A DNA stretch of 24,474 bases from an uncultured Steroidobacter sp. (GTDB taxonomy: Bacteria > Pseudomonadota > Gammaproteobacteria > Steroidobacterales > Steroidobacteraceae): positions 1 to 24,474 of the forward strand of contig CAMLEO010000083.1 in assembly GCA_946478975.1 (NCBI GenBank), in the 5' to 3' direction. Position numbers and translations under genes: made by a program. This document shows positions 7,936 through 15,707 of the stretch, piece by piece. How positions within the stretch are numbered: the first letter of the stretch is position 1; every line of letters begins with the position of its first letter. The notes under the pieces were generated by a model. That model ran no database searches. It had not been told where the DNA came from and was given only the letters and a program-made list of their open reading frames with translations.

Positions 7936-10900
7936 CTACTTGATCCGATAGCGCAGCCCGAGTTGAAAGCGGCGATCGTTGATGAACCACGATCGCGGCA
8001 GCAGCAGCCCATCGTTGGTCACTTGCTGATACAGCACGGTTTCTTCCTTGGTGAGGTTCTGCGCCTCGGCGTACAGGTCCAGCGTGTCCGACGGCTTGTA
8101 ATGGAACGAGGCATCGAGCTGGCCGTAGTCGTCGGCCCAGATCGGCAGCTTGATACAACAATCCGACTGCGTGACCAGATATTTCTCGCGCCAGTTCCAG
8201 GCCAGGCGCGCGGAATATTTCTCCTTGTCGTACATCGCGACGATGTTGTACGAAGTCTTCGAATAATCGGCGAGCGGCAGCTTGGTGAACGTGATGAGCG
8301 GATCCTGCTGCGTGCCGCCGGCGCCCGACACGGTGGTCAGGTTTGCGTTCTGGATGCCTTGATTGTCCACATATGTGAAGTTTGCCTGGAAGCCGAAGCC
8401 ATTCCAGGGGGCCGGCAATGCGTCGAGGAAGCCTTGATACGCCACTTCGAAGCCGCGAATGCTCGCGCCATCGCCCGTGATCGGTGCACGCAGCGTCACT
8501 CGGCGAGTCACGCCGTTGTTGGTGAAGTCCTGCGTGTAAGTGCCGTACTGGATGTAGTCGTTGAACTTCTTGTAGAAGACGGCCGCAGTCACCGAACCGG
8601 TCGGCGCGAAGTACCATTCGTAGGTGAGATCCAGCTGGTCCGCGGTTGTCGAGGGCAGCCGCGGATTGCCTGCGTCCGCCGTGTACTGCGGCGTGTATGA
8701 GATGGGCATGCTGGTGCAGTCGCCGGGCACCGAGAACTGCACCGATCCGTCGACGCAGGGCACAGGATCCACGCGGCCGATGCCGACATAGTTTTTGTAC
8801 AGACCCATGTCCGGCCGCGCGAGCGCTCGCGACGCTGCGAACCGCACGAATGTTTCTTTAGTCAGACCGAAGCGCAGGTTCAAACTCGGCAGCCAGTTCT
8901 CATGGTCCGCGCCGTCGCTGCGCATGACCGTGGCGCCGTTCATGAATCGCAGATCGTCAGCGGGTACCAGCGCTTCTGGATCCACCGGGCCGCCCGGCGT
9001 CGTGGTCGGCAGCGTGAAGGTTGGAAACGCGACACCGCCGGAGGCGCCGACCGAGGTCTTCACGTAGCGCACGCCGATGTTGCCGCGGACGTTCACTCGT
9101 CCGAGATCGCCGCCGAAATTGAACATCACGTACGCGGCACTCGTGTCCTCGCTGATATCCTGCATTTCGACCGGACAGAACAGCGTGCCGGGAACGACCC
9201 GACAGTTGGTGCGACTGCCGAGCGGCACCCAGCTGTTGGAGTTGCCGTGGCCGAATGCGTCGATGGTGCGCTGATAATTGTCGATCACAGCGAACGAGGG
9301 CACGACGAATGTGCCGCCTCTGAACACGCCGCCGCCGGCGAGACTCGATGGGAATTTATGCAGCTGATACGTGTTCTGCCAGGGGCCGTTGCCGAGGAAG
9401 AACGGCACGTCGCTCTGCAAGCCCCACAGCGGCTGCACCGATCCCCAGTTGTATGTAGACCAGTTGATGTCCTGATCGCGATCGGCACGGCGCACGCCGA
9501 CGCGCAGCGAGCTCAGCCAGCCGGCGTCGAGCGCCAGGTCCATATCGATGCGTTCCGCGAGTTGCTGGCCGTGGCTGTCTTCGGCGTGCTCCATCACCCA
9601 TTCGTGATAATAGTTGGCCGGATCGGTGAAGCCGCCCGCCGTCATTCCCCAGCCGGTCGCGTTGTCCAGCGACAATTTCGGCTTGCCGCCGGTGAGATCG
9701 AGCGCCAGGTTGGTGGCCGTCTTGGCGTTCGCGCTGTTGTCGAAGTTATCGACATCCGAGTCCACGTACTGCACGTCGAAGTCGAACGCCAGCCGGTCGC
9801 TGGCGGTCCAGCGCAAGTGGAGCGATGTATCCTCGGTGAGATTCGTTTGTCGAGACGAGCGAGTCTCGCCGCTGAGCGGGACGCCGCGTGTAGACGGGCA
9901 CGTGCCGGAGGAGGGCGTGGCCCACGTGTAGCAGTACCAGTTCGTGAATGTGTGGCCGCTTGCGTCGGTGTAGCCGTAACCATTTGGATGTGACAGCACC
10001 GGATTGTCGTTCGGCCCCGTCCACGCCGCACCCGAGTCGGCGATCACGCCACGCATGAAGACGCCGTTGTTGTCGAACTCGTACGCCGGCGTGCCGTCGG
10101 GCGGAAACGCGAGCTGACTGGTGAGCACCAGGTTCTGCGCCGTCTGCGAATTGCCGAGGCCGGCGTTCAGCGAGTACTCCTCCCAGTTGTTTTCATACTT
10201 GGAGCGGTTGTACTGCAGTGTCGCCAGCAGCGATTCGTCCGGGCTGCGCCATTGCGCGGCGAATGCTCCGCCGGTGCGGGTGCGATCATATGTATTGTCC
10301 CGAAGGTCGACGCCGCCCGGCATCCACTTGGTGCCGCCGCCATAGGCCGCAACGTTCTCCACCTGAAAGAAACGATTCAGCTGCACACCCTGGGATTCGG
10401 TGATGACCTTGGAATAGGCGACGTTGCCCATCAGGCCGAACTCGCCGAGGCCGGTGTTCCATCGGTCACTGATCAACACTGAGCCCGCAGGTTTTACCTG
10501 GTCGGTGATGTCGCCGTAGCCCGCTTCGGCGGACATCGCGAGCACGAAGCCGTCGGAATCGAAAGGCACGTGGGTGCGCAGGTTGACGGTGCCGGCGATG
10601 CCGCCTTCGATCATATTTGCCGTCGAATTTTTGTAGGTATCGACGCCGGCCATGAGCTCGGGCGAGACATCGCTGAAGCTCAGGCCTCGCGAGCTGTTGG
10701 CGTTGAACGTGTCCCGGCCGTTGAATTCGCTGCGGACTTGCGGCAGGCCGCGGATGATGACGCCGGCAGGTTCGGCGGAGAAATGCGTGCTGTCGCCCGG
10801 TGCGGCGAAACGCGAAACGGTAATGCCGGTCACGCGTTGCAGGGCTTCGGCGACGCTCTTGTCTGGAAATGCGCCGATATCGGAGGCGGTGATGGAGTCG

Positions 10901-11127
10901 ACGACGGTGTCGGCCTCCTTCTTGATCTCCTGTGAAGTCTGCAATGCCTCGCGGACACCGCTGACGACCACTTCTTCGATTTGTTTGGAGGCGGCCGGCG
11001 TGCTCGTTTGCTGAGCCATCGCGTACGGTGCCAGCAGCCCGGCGCCGACGGCCAAAGCCGATCTGCCGCAACCCCGTCCCCATTCGAACATTGCACGCCG
11101 CAAGGACGTGTTGATCCTGTTCGTCAT
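7936..11127 (-). CDS. TonB-dependent receptor (Xanthomonas/Caulobacter class), halogenase-associated
   Basis: This is a 1063-residue outer-membrane receptor that imports a large or scarce ligand using TonB energy. A signal peptide of about 38 residues ends in AMA-QQ. The TonB box EEVVVSG (51-57) follows directly, so there is no STN signalling domain. The plug starts near residue 65 (VVDSITASDIGAFPDKSVAEALQRVTGI, the class hallmark), and the rest is a 22-strand barrel by family. All cysteines I found in the mature protein occur as close pairs (399/410, 642/651, 791/804, 990/991), which suggests loop disulfides. The protein ends in RYRIK rather than the usual terminal aromatic. The start ATG has a strong AAAGGGGG ribosome binding site 7 nt away. 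It is the first gene of the receptor-halogenase-dioxygenase operon. The ligand is unknown. Confidence 0.93.
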   Translation of the reverse strand: MTNRINTSLRRAMFEWGRGCGRSALAVGAGLLAPYAMAQQTSTPAASKQIEEVVVSGVREALQTSQEIKKEADTVVDSITASDIGAFPDKSVAEALQRVTGITVSRFAAPGDSTHFSAEPAGVIIRGLPQVRSEFNGRDTFNANSSRGLSFSDVSPELMAGVDTYKNSTANMIEGGIAGTVNLRTHVPFDSDGFVLAMSAEAGYGDITDQVKPAGSVLISDRWNTGLGEFGLMGNVAYSKVITESQGVQLNRFFQVENVAAYGGGTKWMPGGVDLRDNTYDRTRTGGAFAAQWRSPDESLLATLQYNRSKYENNWEEYSLNAGLGNSQTAQNLVLTSQLAFPPDGTPAYEFDNNGVFMRGVIADSGAAWTGPNDNPVLSHPNGYGYTDASGHTFTNWYCYTWATPSSGTCPSTRGVPLSGETRSSRQTNLTEDTSLHLRWTASDRLAFDFDVQYVDSDVDNFDNSANAKTATNLALDLTGGKPKLSLDNATGWGMTAGGFTDPANYYHEWVMEHAEDSHGQQLAERIDMDLALDAGWLSSLRVGVRRADRDQDINWSTYNWGSVQPLWGLQSDVPFFLGNGPWQNTYQLHKFPSSLAGGGVFRGGTFVVPSFAVIDNYQRTIDAFGHGNSNSWVPLGSRTNCRVVPGTLFCPVEMQDISEDTSAAYVMFNFGGDLGRVNVRGNIGVRYVKTSVGASGGVAFPTFTLPTTTPGGPVDPEALVPADDLRFMNGATVMRSDGADHENWLPSLNLRFGLTKETFVRFAASRALARPDMGLYKNYVGIGRVDPVPCVDGSVQFSVPGDCTSMPISYTPQYTADAGNPRLPSTTADQLDLTYEWYFAPTGSVTAAVFYKKFNDYIQYGTYTQDFTNNGVTRRVTLRAPITGDGASIRGFEVAYQGFLDALPAPWNGFGFQANFTYVDNQGIQNANLTTVSGAGGTQQDPLITFTKLPLADYSKTSYNIVAMYDKEKYSARLAWNWREKYLVTQSDCCIKLPIWADDYGQLDASFHYKPSDTLDLYAEAQNLTKEETVLYQQVTNDGLLLPRSWFINDRRFQLGLRYRIK

Positions 11128-11134
11128 CCGTGTT

Positions 11135-11142
11135 CCCCCTTT
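11135..11142 (-). promoter_or_regulatory. Ribosome binding site of the halogenase-linked TonB receptor
   Basis: AAAGGGGG on the minus strand lies 7 nt before the receptor ATG. It is one of the best Shine-Dalgarno sequences in the window and fixes the start at 11127. The following halogenase gene lacks such a site, so the receptor should be made in excess. Confidence 0.75.
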
Positions 11143-11172
11143 CCCGCGCTTCTATGCTTTGTGTTGAGCTTT

Positions 11173-11188
11173 CGGGCCCGTGGCCCGT
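11173..11188. repeat. Tandem GGCCCGT heptamer and inverted repeat in divergent promoter region
   Basis: The heptamer GGCCCGT occurs twice in direct tandem (11175-11181 and 11182-11188). The same bases form an inverted repeat with 6-bp arms CGGGCC and GGCCCG around a 3-nt loop. This is the only obvious symmetry in the 96-bp region between the divergent TonB receptor and the TPR/2OG oxygenase genes. It could be an operator serving both promoters. No convincing -35/-10 pair was found here. Chance occurrence in GC-rich DNA is possible. Confidence 0.35.
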
Positions 11189-11223
11189 GACTGAACCTGG
11201 GATAAGTCCGACAATAGCTCACG

Positions 11224-12567
11224 ATGACAGCGCTGGCTATAGAATGTGTCATCAAGTGCGATTGCCCGTTTCACGTAGCGGAGCTGGCCTTGCAAATTCC
11301 ACCTGAATCACCGGCCTTGGTTTTGAACCGGGCGATCAGCCTGGCCGTGGTGGGGCAGGCTGACAGCGCCCTTCATGTGTTCGCCGAGATCGCACGCGAG
11401 TGCGGCGACTCGCCGCAACTCGTTCTGCAGGTCGCACGAACGTTTCATTTGTACGGGCGCGATGCCGAGGCGGAAGCGAAGTTGATCGCGGGGCTGGGTC
11501 GCTGGCCGACCGACGCTTCGTTACATATTCAACTCGCGAGTGTCAGATGGCTGCGAGGCTCGGGTGAGGAGTCAATGCTGTGGCTCGAACGGGCCATCGC
11601 GGATTTTCCAGCGGAGTTGCAGTTGCGCCTGGTCGCGGCAGACCTGCTGCGTCGTGGCGGCTTCGCTGAGAAAGCATTGGCACATCTATATGAGGGCGAG
11701 CGGGCAGCGCCTGGGTCAGCTGCGTTCTTGACCTCGATCGGTGTCGTGCTCGACGGCATGCAGCGCTCAGCCGAGGCGCTCACATATCTGCGCAAGGCTG
11801 TCACGCGTGCTCCGCAGTCTGCGTCGGCCCGACGCAATCTCATGGTGATACTGCTGAGATTGGGTGAAGCTGCCGAGGCGCTCGCGTTAGCAAATGAGTT
11901 GAGCGCATCGTCGCCGGAGGATCAGCAGCTGATCGCGTATCGCGCCCTTGCGCTCAGAATGCTGGGAGATGAGCGTTACCGGCAGCTGTATGATTATGAG
12001 CGGCTGGTTCGTATCTATCGGCTGCCAGTGCCGGCGGGATTCGCAACTGAGCTGGCACGGCTGCATCGATGGCAGCAACGGCCGCTGGAGCAGAGCCTGC
12101 GAGGCGGGACCCAGACAGCAAACAATCTGCCTCGAAACAATCCTGTCGTCGCCGCTTTCTTTTCAATGCTCGATGCGCCGGTTCGCGATTACATCGCCGG
12201 CCTGGATCTGGCGCGCGATCATCCGACCGATCGCAGGAAGAGCACGTCGTATCGGTTCAGCGGATCCTGGTCCGTACGCCTGCGACCCGGCGGCTTTCAT
12301 ATCAATCACGTGCATCCCCTGGGCTGGCTGAGCTCGGCTTATTACGTCGATGTGCCGCTCGCGCTCGATTCATCGCAGCCGCAGGCGGGCTGGTTGAAGT
12401 TCGGTGAGCCGGACATGCCCATGCCGGGCTGCACCCCCGATCGTTTCGTCGCGCCCGAGCCGGGCATGCTGGTGCTGTTTCCTTCGTTCTTCTGGCACGG
12501 CACGGTGCCGTTCCACCACGGTGAGCAGCGGCTCACCGCGGCGTTCGATGTCGTGCCGGGACGCTAG
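11224..12567 (+). CDS. TPR protein with C-terminal 2OG-Fe(II) oxygenase domain
   Basis: This 447-residue protein has helical tetratricopeptide-like repeats over about residues 15-250 (for example LVLNRAISLAVVGQADSALHVF and AEALTYLRKAVTRAPQ). The C-terminal domain resembles the 2OG-Fe(II) oxygenase 5 family (PF13759). In it, LEQSLRGGTQT (288-298) leads to LRPGGFHINHVHPLGWLSSAYYV (353-375), PGMLVLFPSFFWHGT and RLTAAFDVVP. Candidate metal ligands are His362 and/or His364 with His425, and Arg436 would bind 2-oxoglutarate. Members of this family recur near TonB receptors and tryptophan-halogenase homologues. Here it diverges from such a receptor, so a shared pathway is likely, perhaps hydroxylation of a peptide or protein held by the TPRs. 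Its stop TAG overlaps the convergent AraC-type gene's stop as CTAG. Confidence 0.85.
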   Translation: MTALAIECVIKCDCPFHVAELALQIPPESPALVLNRAISLAVVGQADSALHVFAEIARECGDSPQLVLQVARTFHLYGRDAEAEAKLIAGLGRWPTDASLHIQLASVRWLRGSGEESMLWLERAIADFPAELQLRLVAADLLRRGGFAEKALAHLYEGERAAPGSAAFLTSIGVVLDGMQRSAEALTYLRKAVTRAPQSASARRNLMVILLRLGEAAEALALANELSASSPEDQQLIAYRALALRMLGDERYRQLYDYERLVRIYRLPVPAGFATELARLHRWQQRPLEQSLRGGTQTANNLPRNNPVVAAFFSMLDAPVRDYIAGLDLARDHPTDRRKSTSYRFSGSWSVRLRPGGFHINHVHPLGWLSSAYYVDVPLALDSSQPQAGWLKFGEPDMPMPGCTPDRFVAPEPGMLVLFPSFFWHGTVPFHHGEQRLTAAFDVVPGR

Positions 12568-13457
12568 CGCAGCGGTAGAAACAAATCGGTGATGGCCTCG
12601 TGCTCGGGCACGTTGGGGAAGAACCGGACTCGCTGGCAATACAACGGGAAGTCCCGTGTTTCTTCGCCGCTCGCGGGCAGCCACTCGCGATAGAGATAAA
12701 GCGCCGGCAGTTCCAGATCGTCGCTGCTGCCTATGACTCGCAGCCGAGCGCAGCGGCCGCCGGGAATGGCTCCGCTCTGCACGCCTTCAGTGTCAGCGAC
12801 AGGCATGCGATCCGTCGCCGCGCACAGATCCAGTCGAAACTCGTCTGGCGGCGTGGTGTGCGGATCGCAATGGAAGATGTTGAACGTTGCGCTGTGTGGC
12901 GGCAGCAGTCCCACGGACCTTCGCCATGCGATGAAACGCTGGATGGTCTGGCCCAGTCGCGCCGGATCGCCCCGATGCGTCATCACTGCGACCGGCGTCG
13001 TTGGCACGTCGATGATGCTCACGTCGTCAGCTGTATATGAAGTCTTCATGAATTGCGCTCTCGCGTGGTTGAGGGGTGTGAACGTTTCGAGCCACGCATC
13101 CCAGTCCGGCGATCGGCGAAAGTCTGTCGGCGTCTGTCCCAGCTGCTGCCGGAAGGCGCGAGCAAAGGCATCCGGCGCCTCGTAGCCCGCATCCATTGCG
13201 ATATCGGTGACCGCGTGTCCCTCACGGAACGCCAGTCTCCAGGACGCCCGCTTCAAGCGGAGGAGCTGGATGTAACGATGCACGGTCAACCCGATCACCG
13301 CCGTGAACTGCCGGTGAAAGTGATACTTCGAGAACGCCGCGACCTGGCTCAGCGCTTCGAGGCTGAGCTCCTGGTCGGCGTGCTGGTCGATGTGATCCAG
13401 CACCAGCCGCAGCCGGTCGTGGTATCGCTCGATCGTTGCCGTCATCGTCGTGGGCAT
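12564..13457 (-). CDS. AraC-family regulator with GyrI-like effector domain
   Basis: The 297-residue product has an N-terminal AraC double helix-turn-helix (about residues 15-115: LSLEALSQVAAFSKYHFHRQF, then VTDIAMDAGYEAPDAFARAFRQQLGQTP). A C-terminal GyrI/SbmC-like domain (about 145-297) follows. This is the layout of Rob- and SoxS-related regulators that bind small hydrophobic effectors. Homology starts near ERYHDRLRLVLDHIDQH, and ATG 13457 is preceded by GAGGA at 7 nt, so I prefer it to an upstream in-frame start at 13631. That one would overlap the divergent TetR gene. Targets are unknown; the adjacent TetR-SDR genes are the nearest candidates. Its stop codon overlaps that of the TPR/2OG gene. 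Confidence 0.88.
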   Translation of the reverse strand: MPTTMTATIERYHDRLRLVLDHIDQHADQELSLEALSQVAAFSKYHFHRQFTAVIGLTVHRYIQLLRLKRASWRLAFREGHAVTDIAMDAGYEAPDAFARAFRQQLGQTPTDFRRSPDWDAWLETFTPLNHARAQFMKTSYTADDVSIIDVPTTPVAVMTHRGDPARLGQTIQRFIAWRRSVGLLPPHSATFNIFHCDPHTTPPDEFRLDLCAATDRMPVADTEGVQSGAIPGGRCARLRVIGSSDDLELPALYLYREWLPASGEETRDFPLYCQRVRFFPNVPEHEAITDLFLPLR

Positions 13458-13469
13458 CGTTGCATCCTC

Positions 13470-13479
13470 GTGGCGCCAC
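13470..13479. promoter_or_regulatory. 10-bp palindrome upstream of the AraC-type gene
   Basis: GTGGCGCCAC is a perfect 10-bp palindrome 13 nt upstream of the AraC-type start codon, just beyond its ribosome binding site. It could be an operator. It may equally be chance, since GGCGCC occurs three times in this 143-bp intergenic region. Confidence 0.25.
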
Positions 13480-13501
13480 CGAGATTGCCGGACCCGAGCA
13501 A

Positions 13502-13589
13502 CCGGCGCCCGACGGATCTTGCGGAAATCCGGCTGCTCCTGCCAAGGTGTGCCGCCCATAGAATGCGTGACTTCAGAACCGGGCGCCGG
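13502..13589. promoter_or_regulatory. Inverted repeat pair bracketing the TetR promoter region
   Basis: CCGGCGCCCG at 13502-13511 and its exact reverse complement CGGGCGCCGG at 13580-13589 are separated by 68 bp. Between them is a -10-like TAGAAT (13559-13564) pointing toward the TetR gene, with no clear -35. The second arm lies 11 nt before the TetR start. TetR regulators commonly bind inverted repeats in their own promoter, so this could be a pair of operator sites or a loop. Alternatively it is a GC-rich coincidence. Confidence 0.35.
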
Positions 13590-13600
13590 AGCCGTGCGGG

Positions 13601-14221
13601 ATGAGCAAACCAAAAGCGAAGTCGAAACCAAAGAAATCCGCGCCGCGCAGGGTGGGTGCCGAGGACTCAGCGACTCGCGTCGTGATTCTGGACACCACCG
13701 AACGGCTGATGCTGGACGAAGGCTATGCAGCGGTCACCACGCGACGGGTGGCGGGCGAGGCGGGGTTGAAGGCGCCGCTGGTTCATTACTATTTCCCGAC
13801 CACGGACGATCTGCTGGTTGCCGTTTATCAGCGTGCGGCTCAGCGAAACATCGAGCGGGTCGGCCAGGCACTCGCATCTGCGAAGCCATTGACCGAGCTG
13901 TGGGCGCTTTCGACCGATACGACACGCACCACACTCGCCGTGGAATTCATGGCGCTGGCCAATCATCGCAAGCGCATTCGGATCGAGATCGCCGCCAACA
14001 TCGAACGTTCGCGCGCCATGCAGGCAGAGGTTCTGCAGCGTTTGCTCGGGCGGGAGCATCGCGAGCTCTCGTCTGAAGCCGTGAGCCTCGTGATTGCGGG
14101 CGTGTCGCGGGCGCTGGTGATGGAGGCGGCTCTCGGCGTTTCATTAGGGCACACCGAGACCCAGGCACTGGTCGGGTCGTGGCTGCGAAAATTGGAAACA
14201 AAGATCAAACCAGCGGCTTGA
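13601..14221 (+). CDS. TetR-family transcriptional regulator
   Basis: This 206-residue regulator begins with a lysine-rich tail (MSKPKAKSKPKK). A TetR helix-turn-helix follows at about residues 25-70 (VVILDTTERLMLDEGYAAVTTRRVAGEAG, then APLVHYYFPTTDDLL). The remainder is a helical ligand-binding domain with no close family match that I recognise. ATG 13601 is the first start consistent with the domain. The gene lies 49 nt upstream of, and in the same direction as, an SDR oxidoreductase and a SnoaL-like gene, so it probably controls them, and it diverges from an AraC-type regulator. Its ligand is likely the substrate of that short pathway, but this is inference. Confidence 0.88.
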   Translation: MSKPKAKSKPKKSAPRRVGAEDSATRVVILDTTERLMLDEGYAAVTTRRVAGEAGLKAPLVHYYFPTTDDLLVAVYQRAAQRNIERVGQALASAKPLTELWALSTDTTRTTLAVEFMALANHRKRIRIEIAANIERSRAMQAEVLQRLLGREHRELSSEAVSLVIAGVSRALVMEAALGVSLGHTETQALVGSWLRKLETKIKPAA

Positions 14222-14270
14222 CTCACGCGAGCGGCGGGTGCTAAACAGGTGTTCAGCACAACTCACGCTC

Positions 14271-15134
14271 ATGCGAAACAATCAGCCAATTGCGGTCGTA
14301 ACGGGAGCCAGCCGTGGTGCCGGCCGCGGCATCGCTGTCGCGCTCGGTAGTCACGGCTGCAAAGTGTTTGTCACGGGTCGCTCCGAAAAGCCGGGCGAGG
14401 CGTCGTTGCCGGGGACGATTTACGAAACCGCCGCTGCGGTGACTGCGGCCGGTGGCGAGGGCGTCGCCGTACGCGTAGATCATCGCGATGACGAGCAGGT
14501 TCGAATGTTGTTCGAGCGAGTGCGTCGTGATGCAGGCCGGCTCGACATCCTGGTGAACAACGCATGCGCGCTGCATGACCAGCTGACTGCTCCTGGAAAC
14601 TTCTGGGAGAAGCCGCTGGGCATCGTCGACATGCTCGATGTCGGCCTGCGCAGCAGCTATGTCGCGAGCTATTACGCCGCGCCGCTGATGGTGGAGCAAC
14701 GTTCCGGATTGATCGTGTTTACTTCCGCCTCGGGTGCGGTTCACTACGTTTATGGTCCAGCATACGGCGCTCACAAAGCCGGGATGGACAAGTTCGCGGC
14801 GGATATGGCTGTGGACCTGAAGGATTGCGACGTCGCCGCGCTGTCGCTTTGGATGGGCGCGCTGCAGACCGAAAGACTCAACGCAGTCATCGCCTCGGAT
14901 CCGGCGAAGTATGGATATCTTCGCAAGGTGACTGAAACTCCCGAGTTCAGCGGTCACGTCCTCTGGTCGCTGTTCCAGGATCCCGAGTTGATGACCATGA
15001 GCGGTCAGACGCTCATCGGCGCGGAGGCGGCGCTGAAGTACGGCATCAAAGACGAAGGCGGGCGGCAGCCGAGTTCCTATCGAGACACGCATCACGTGGC
15101 ACCGCGCGTCCAGTATCCAAATATCATCCGCTAG
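14271..15134 (+). CDS. Short-chain dehydrogenase/reductase (DHRS1-like)
   Basis: This 287-residue NAD(P)-dependent oxidoreductase has a classical SDR Rossmann fold. The cofactor motif is TGASRGAGRG (11-20), NNAC (96-99) replaces the usual NNAG, and a candidate catalytic Ser lies in TSASG (151-155). The catalytic pair is YGAHK (Tyr165, Lys169). The long segment after beta-1 and the SLWMGALQTERL stretch resemble the DHRS1 subgroup. The frame is open 33 nt further upstream, but ATG 14271 starts right before the Rossmann strand. It sits between a TetR regulator and a SnoaL-like gene, 14 nt from the latter, which suggests a small regulated catabolic or detoxification operon. Substrate is unknown; SDR plus SnoaL pairs often act on steroid, terpenoid or aromatic ketones. 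Confidence 0.88.
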   Translation: MRNNQPIAVVTGASRGAGRGIAVALGSHGCKVFVTGRSEKPGEASLPGTIYETAAAVTAAGGEGVAVRVDHRDDEQVRMLFERVRRDAGRLDILVNNACALHDQLTAPGNFWEKPLGIVDMLDVGLRSSYVASYYAAPLMVEQRSGLIVFTSASGAVHYVYGPAYGAHKAGMDKFAADMAVDLKDCDVAALSLWMGALQTERLNAVIASDPAKYGYLRKVTETPEFSGHVLWSLFQDPELMTMSGQTLIGAEAALKYGIKDEGGRQPSSYRDTHHVAPRVQYPNIIR

Positions 15135-15148
15135 CAGTGAGAGAAGTC

Positions 15149-15703
15149 ATGAGTGCGGAGCTCGAACAACTACAGCGGCAGGTTCAGTATTTGATGGATC
15201 GTCAGCAGATCCTGGACTGCATCGCGCTCCATGCGCGCGGCCATGATCGTCACGATGTGGATCTGCTGACAGCTGCGTATCACCCGGACGGGATTGATGA
15301 GCACGGCTACGCCATCAACGCCGGGCCCAAGTACGCGGAATGGGCTAACGCCATTCATAAAGCTGGATCGGCGCTCCACACGCACAACATCACGACGCAC
15401 GTTTGTGAGATCGACGGCGACGTCGCGCATTGTGAGAGCTACGTGCTGGTGCTGCTGCTCAACAACGACGAAAAGAGCGCACGCCTGATCAGCGGCCGCT
15501 ACATCGATCGCCTGGAACGCCGCGAGGGCGTATGGAAGATCGCACTCCGACGCACGACCGTCGACGTGCTGATGTCCGGCGACGCCTCGATTCTCAAAGC
15601 CCCAATGTTCATCGAGCAGGGCTACGGCAAGGGCGTGCGAGACGAGAGCGATGTTTCCTATCAGCGGCCGCTGAGTCTCGATGAGGCCGTGGCGCGGTGG
15701 TAG
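15149..15703 (+). CDS. SnoaL/NTF2-like protein
   Basis: The 184-residue protein looks like a cone-fold NTF2/SnoaL_4-type protein. The conserved opening is DRQQILDCIALHARGHDRHDVDLLTAAYHPDG (about residues 18-47). It is followed by THNITTH (78-84), the strand DVAHCESYVLVLLL, and GRYIDRLERREGVWKIALRR. Members include hydratases, isomerases, polyketide cyclases and non-catalytic binding proteins, so the reaction cannot be assigned. I start at ATG 15149, which follows GAGAAG closely. GTG 15137 is an alternative, only 2 nt after the SDR stop. It is probably co-transcribed with the SDR gene and acts in the same pathway. The stop is 4 nt from the end of the convergent glycosidase gene. Confidence 0.8.
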   Translation: MSAELEQLQRQVQYLMDRQQILDCIALHARGHDRHDVDLLTAAYHPDGIDEHGYAINAGPKYAEWANAIHKAGSALHTHNITTHVCEIDGDVAHCESYVLVLLLNNDEKSARLISGRYIDRLERREGVWKIALRRTTVDVLMSGDASILKAPMFIEQGYGKGVRDESDVSYQRPLSLDEAVARW

Positions 15704-15707
15704 ATCG

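Noticed and set aside
7382..8617. 411-codon minus-strand frame spanning the receptor/halogenase junction
   Set aside because: It is an out-of-frame reading of two genes with strong homology and intact frames of their own; no frameshift fusion is needed.
8902..9993. 363-codon open frame on the + strand opposite the TonB receptor
   Set aside because: It is a shadow caused by GC-rich codon bias; the minus-strand receptor has clear homology across the whole interval and this translation is low-complexity (His/Arg/Val/Ala-rich) with no family motif.
11146..11162. CGCTTCTATGCTTTG resembles the sequence CGCTCTATGCTTTG at the ECF sigma promoter copy 1
   Set aside because: The GAGGTAGCCA block is absent at the right distance upstream, so I do not count it as a third sigma promoter; the shared 10-mer CTATGCTTTG is probably coincidental.
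13458..13631. N-terminal extension of the AraC-type gene back to 13631
   Set aside because: The extra 58 residues have no domain similarity and would overlap the TetR gene; a good ribosome binding site precedes ATG 13457.
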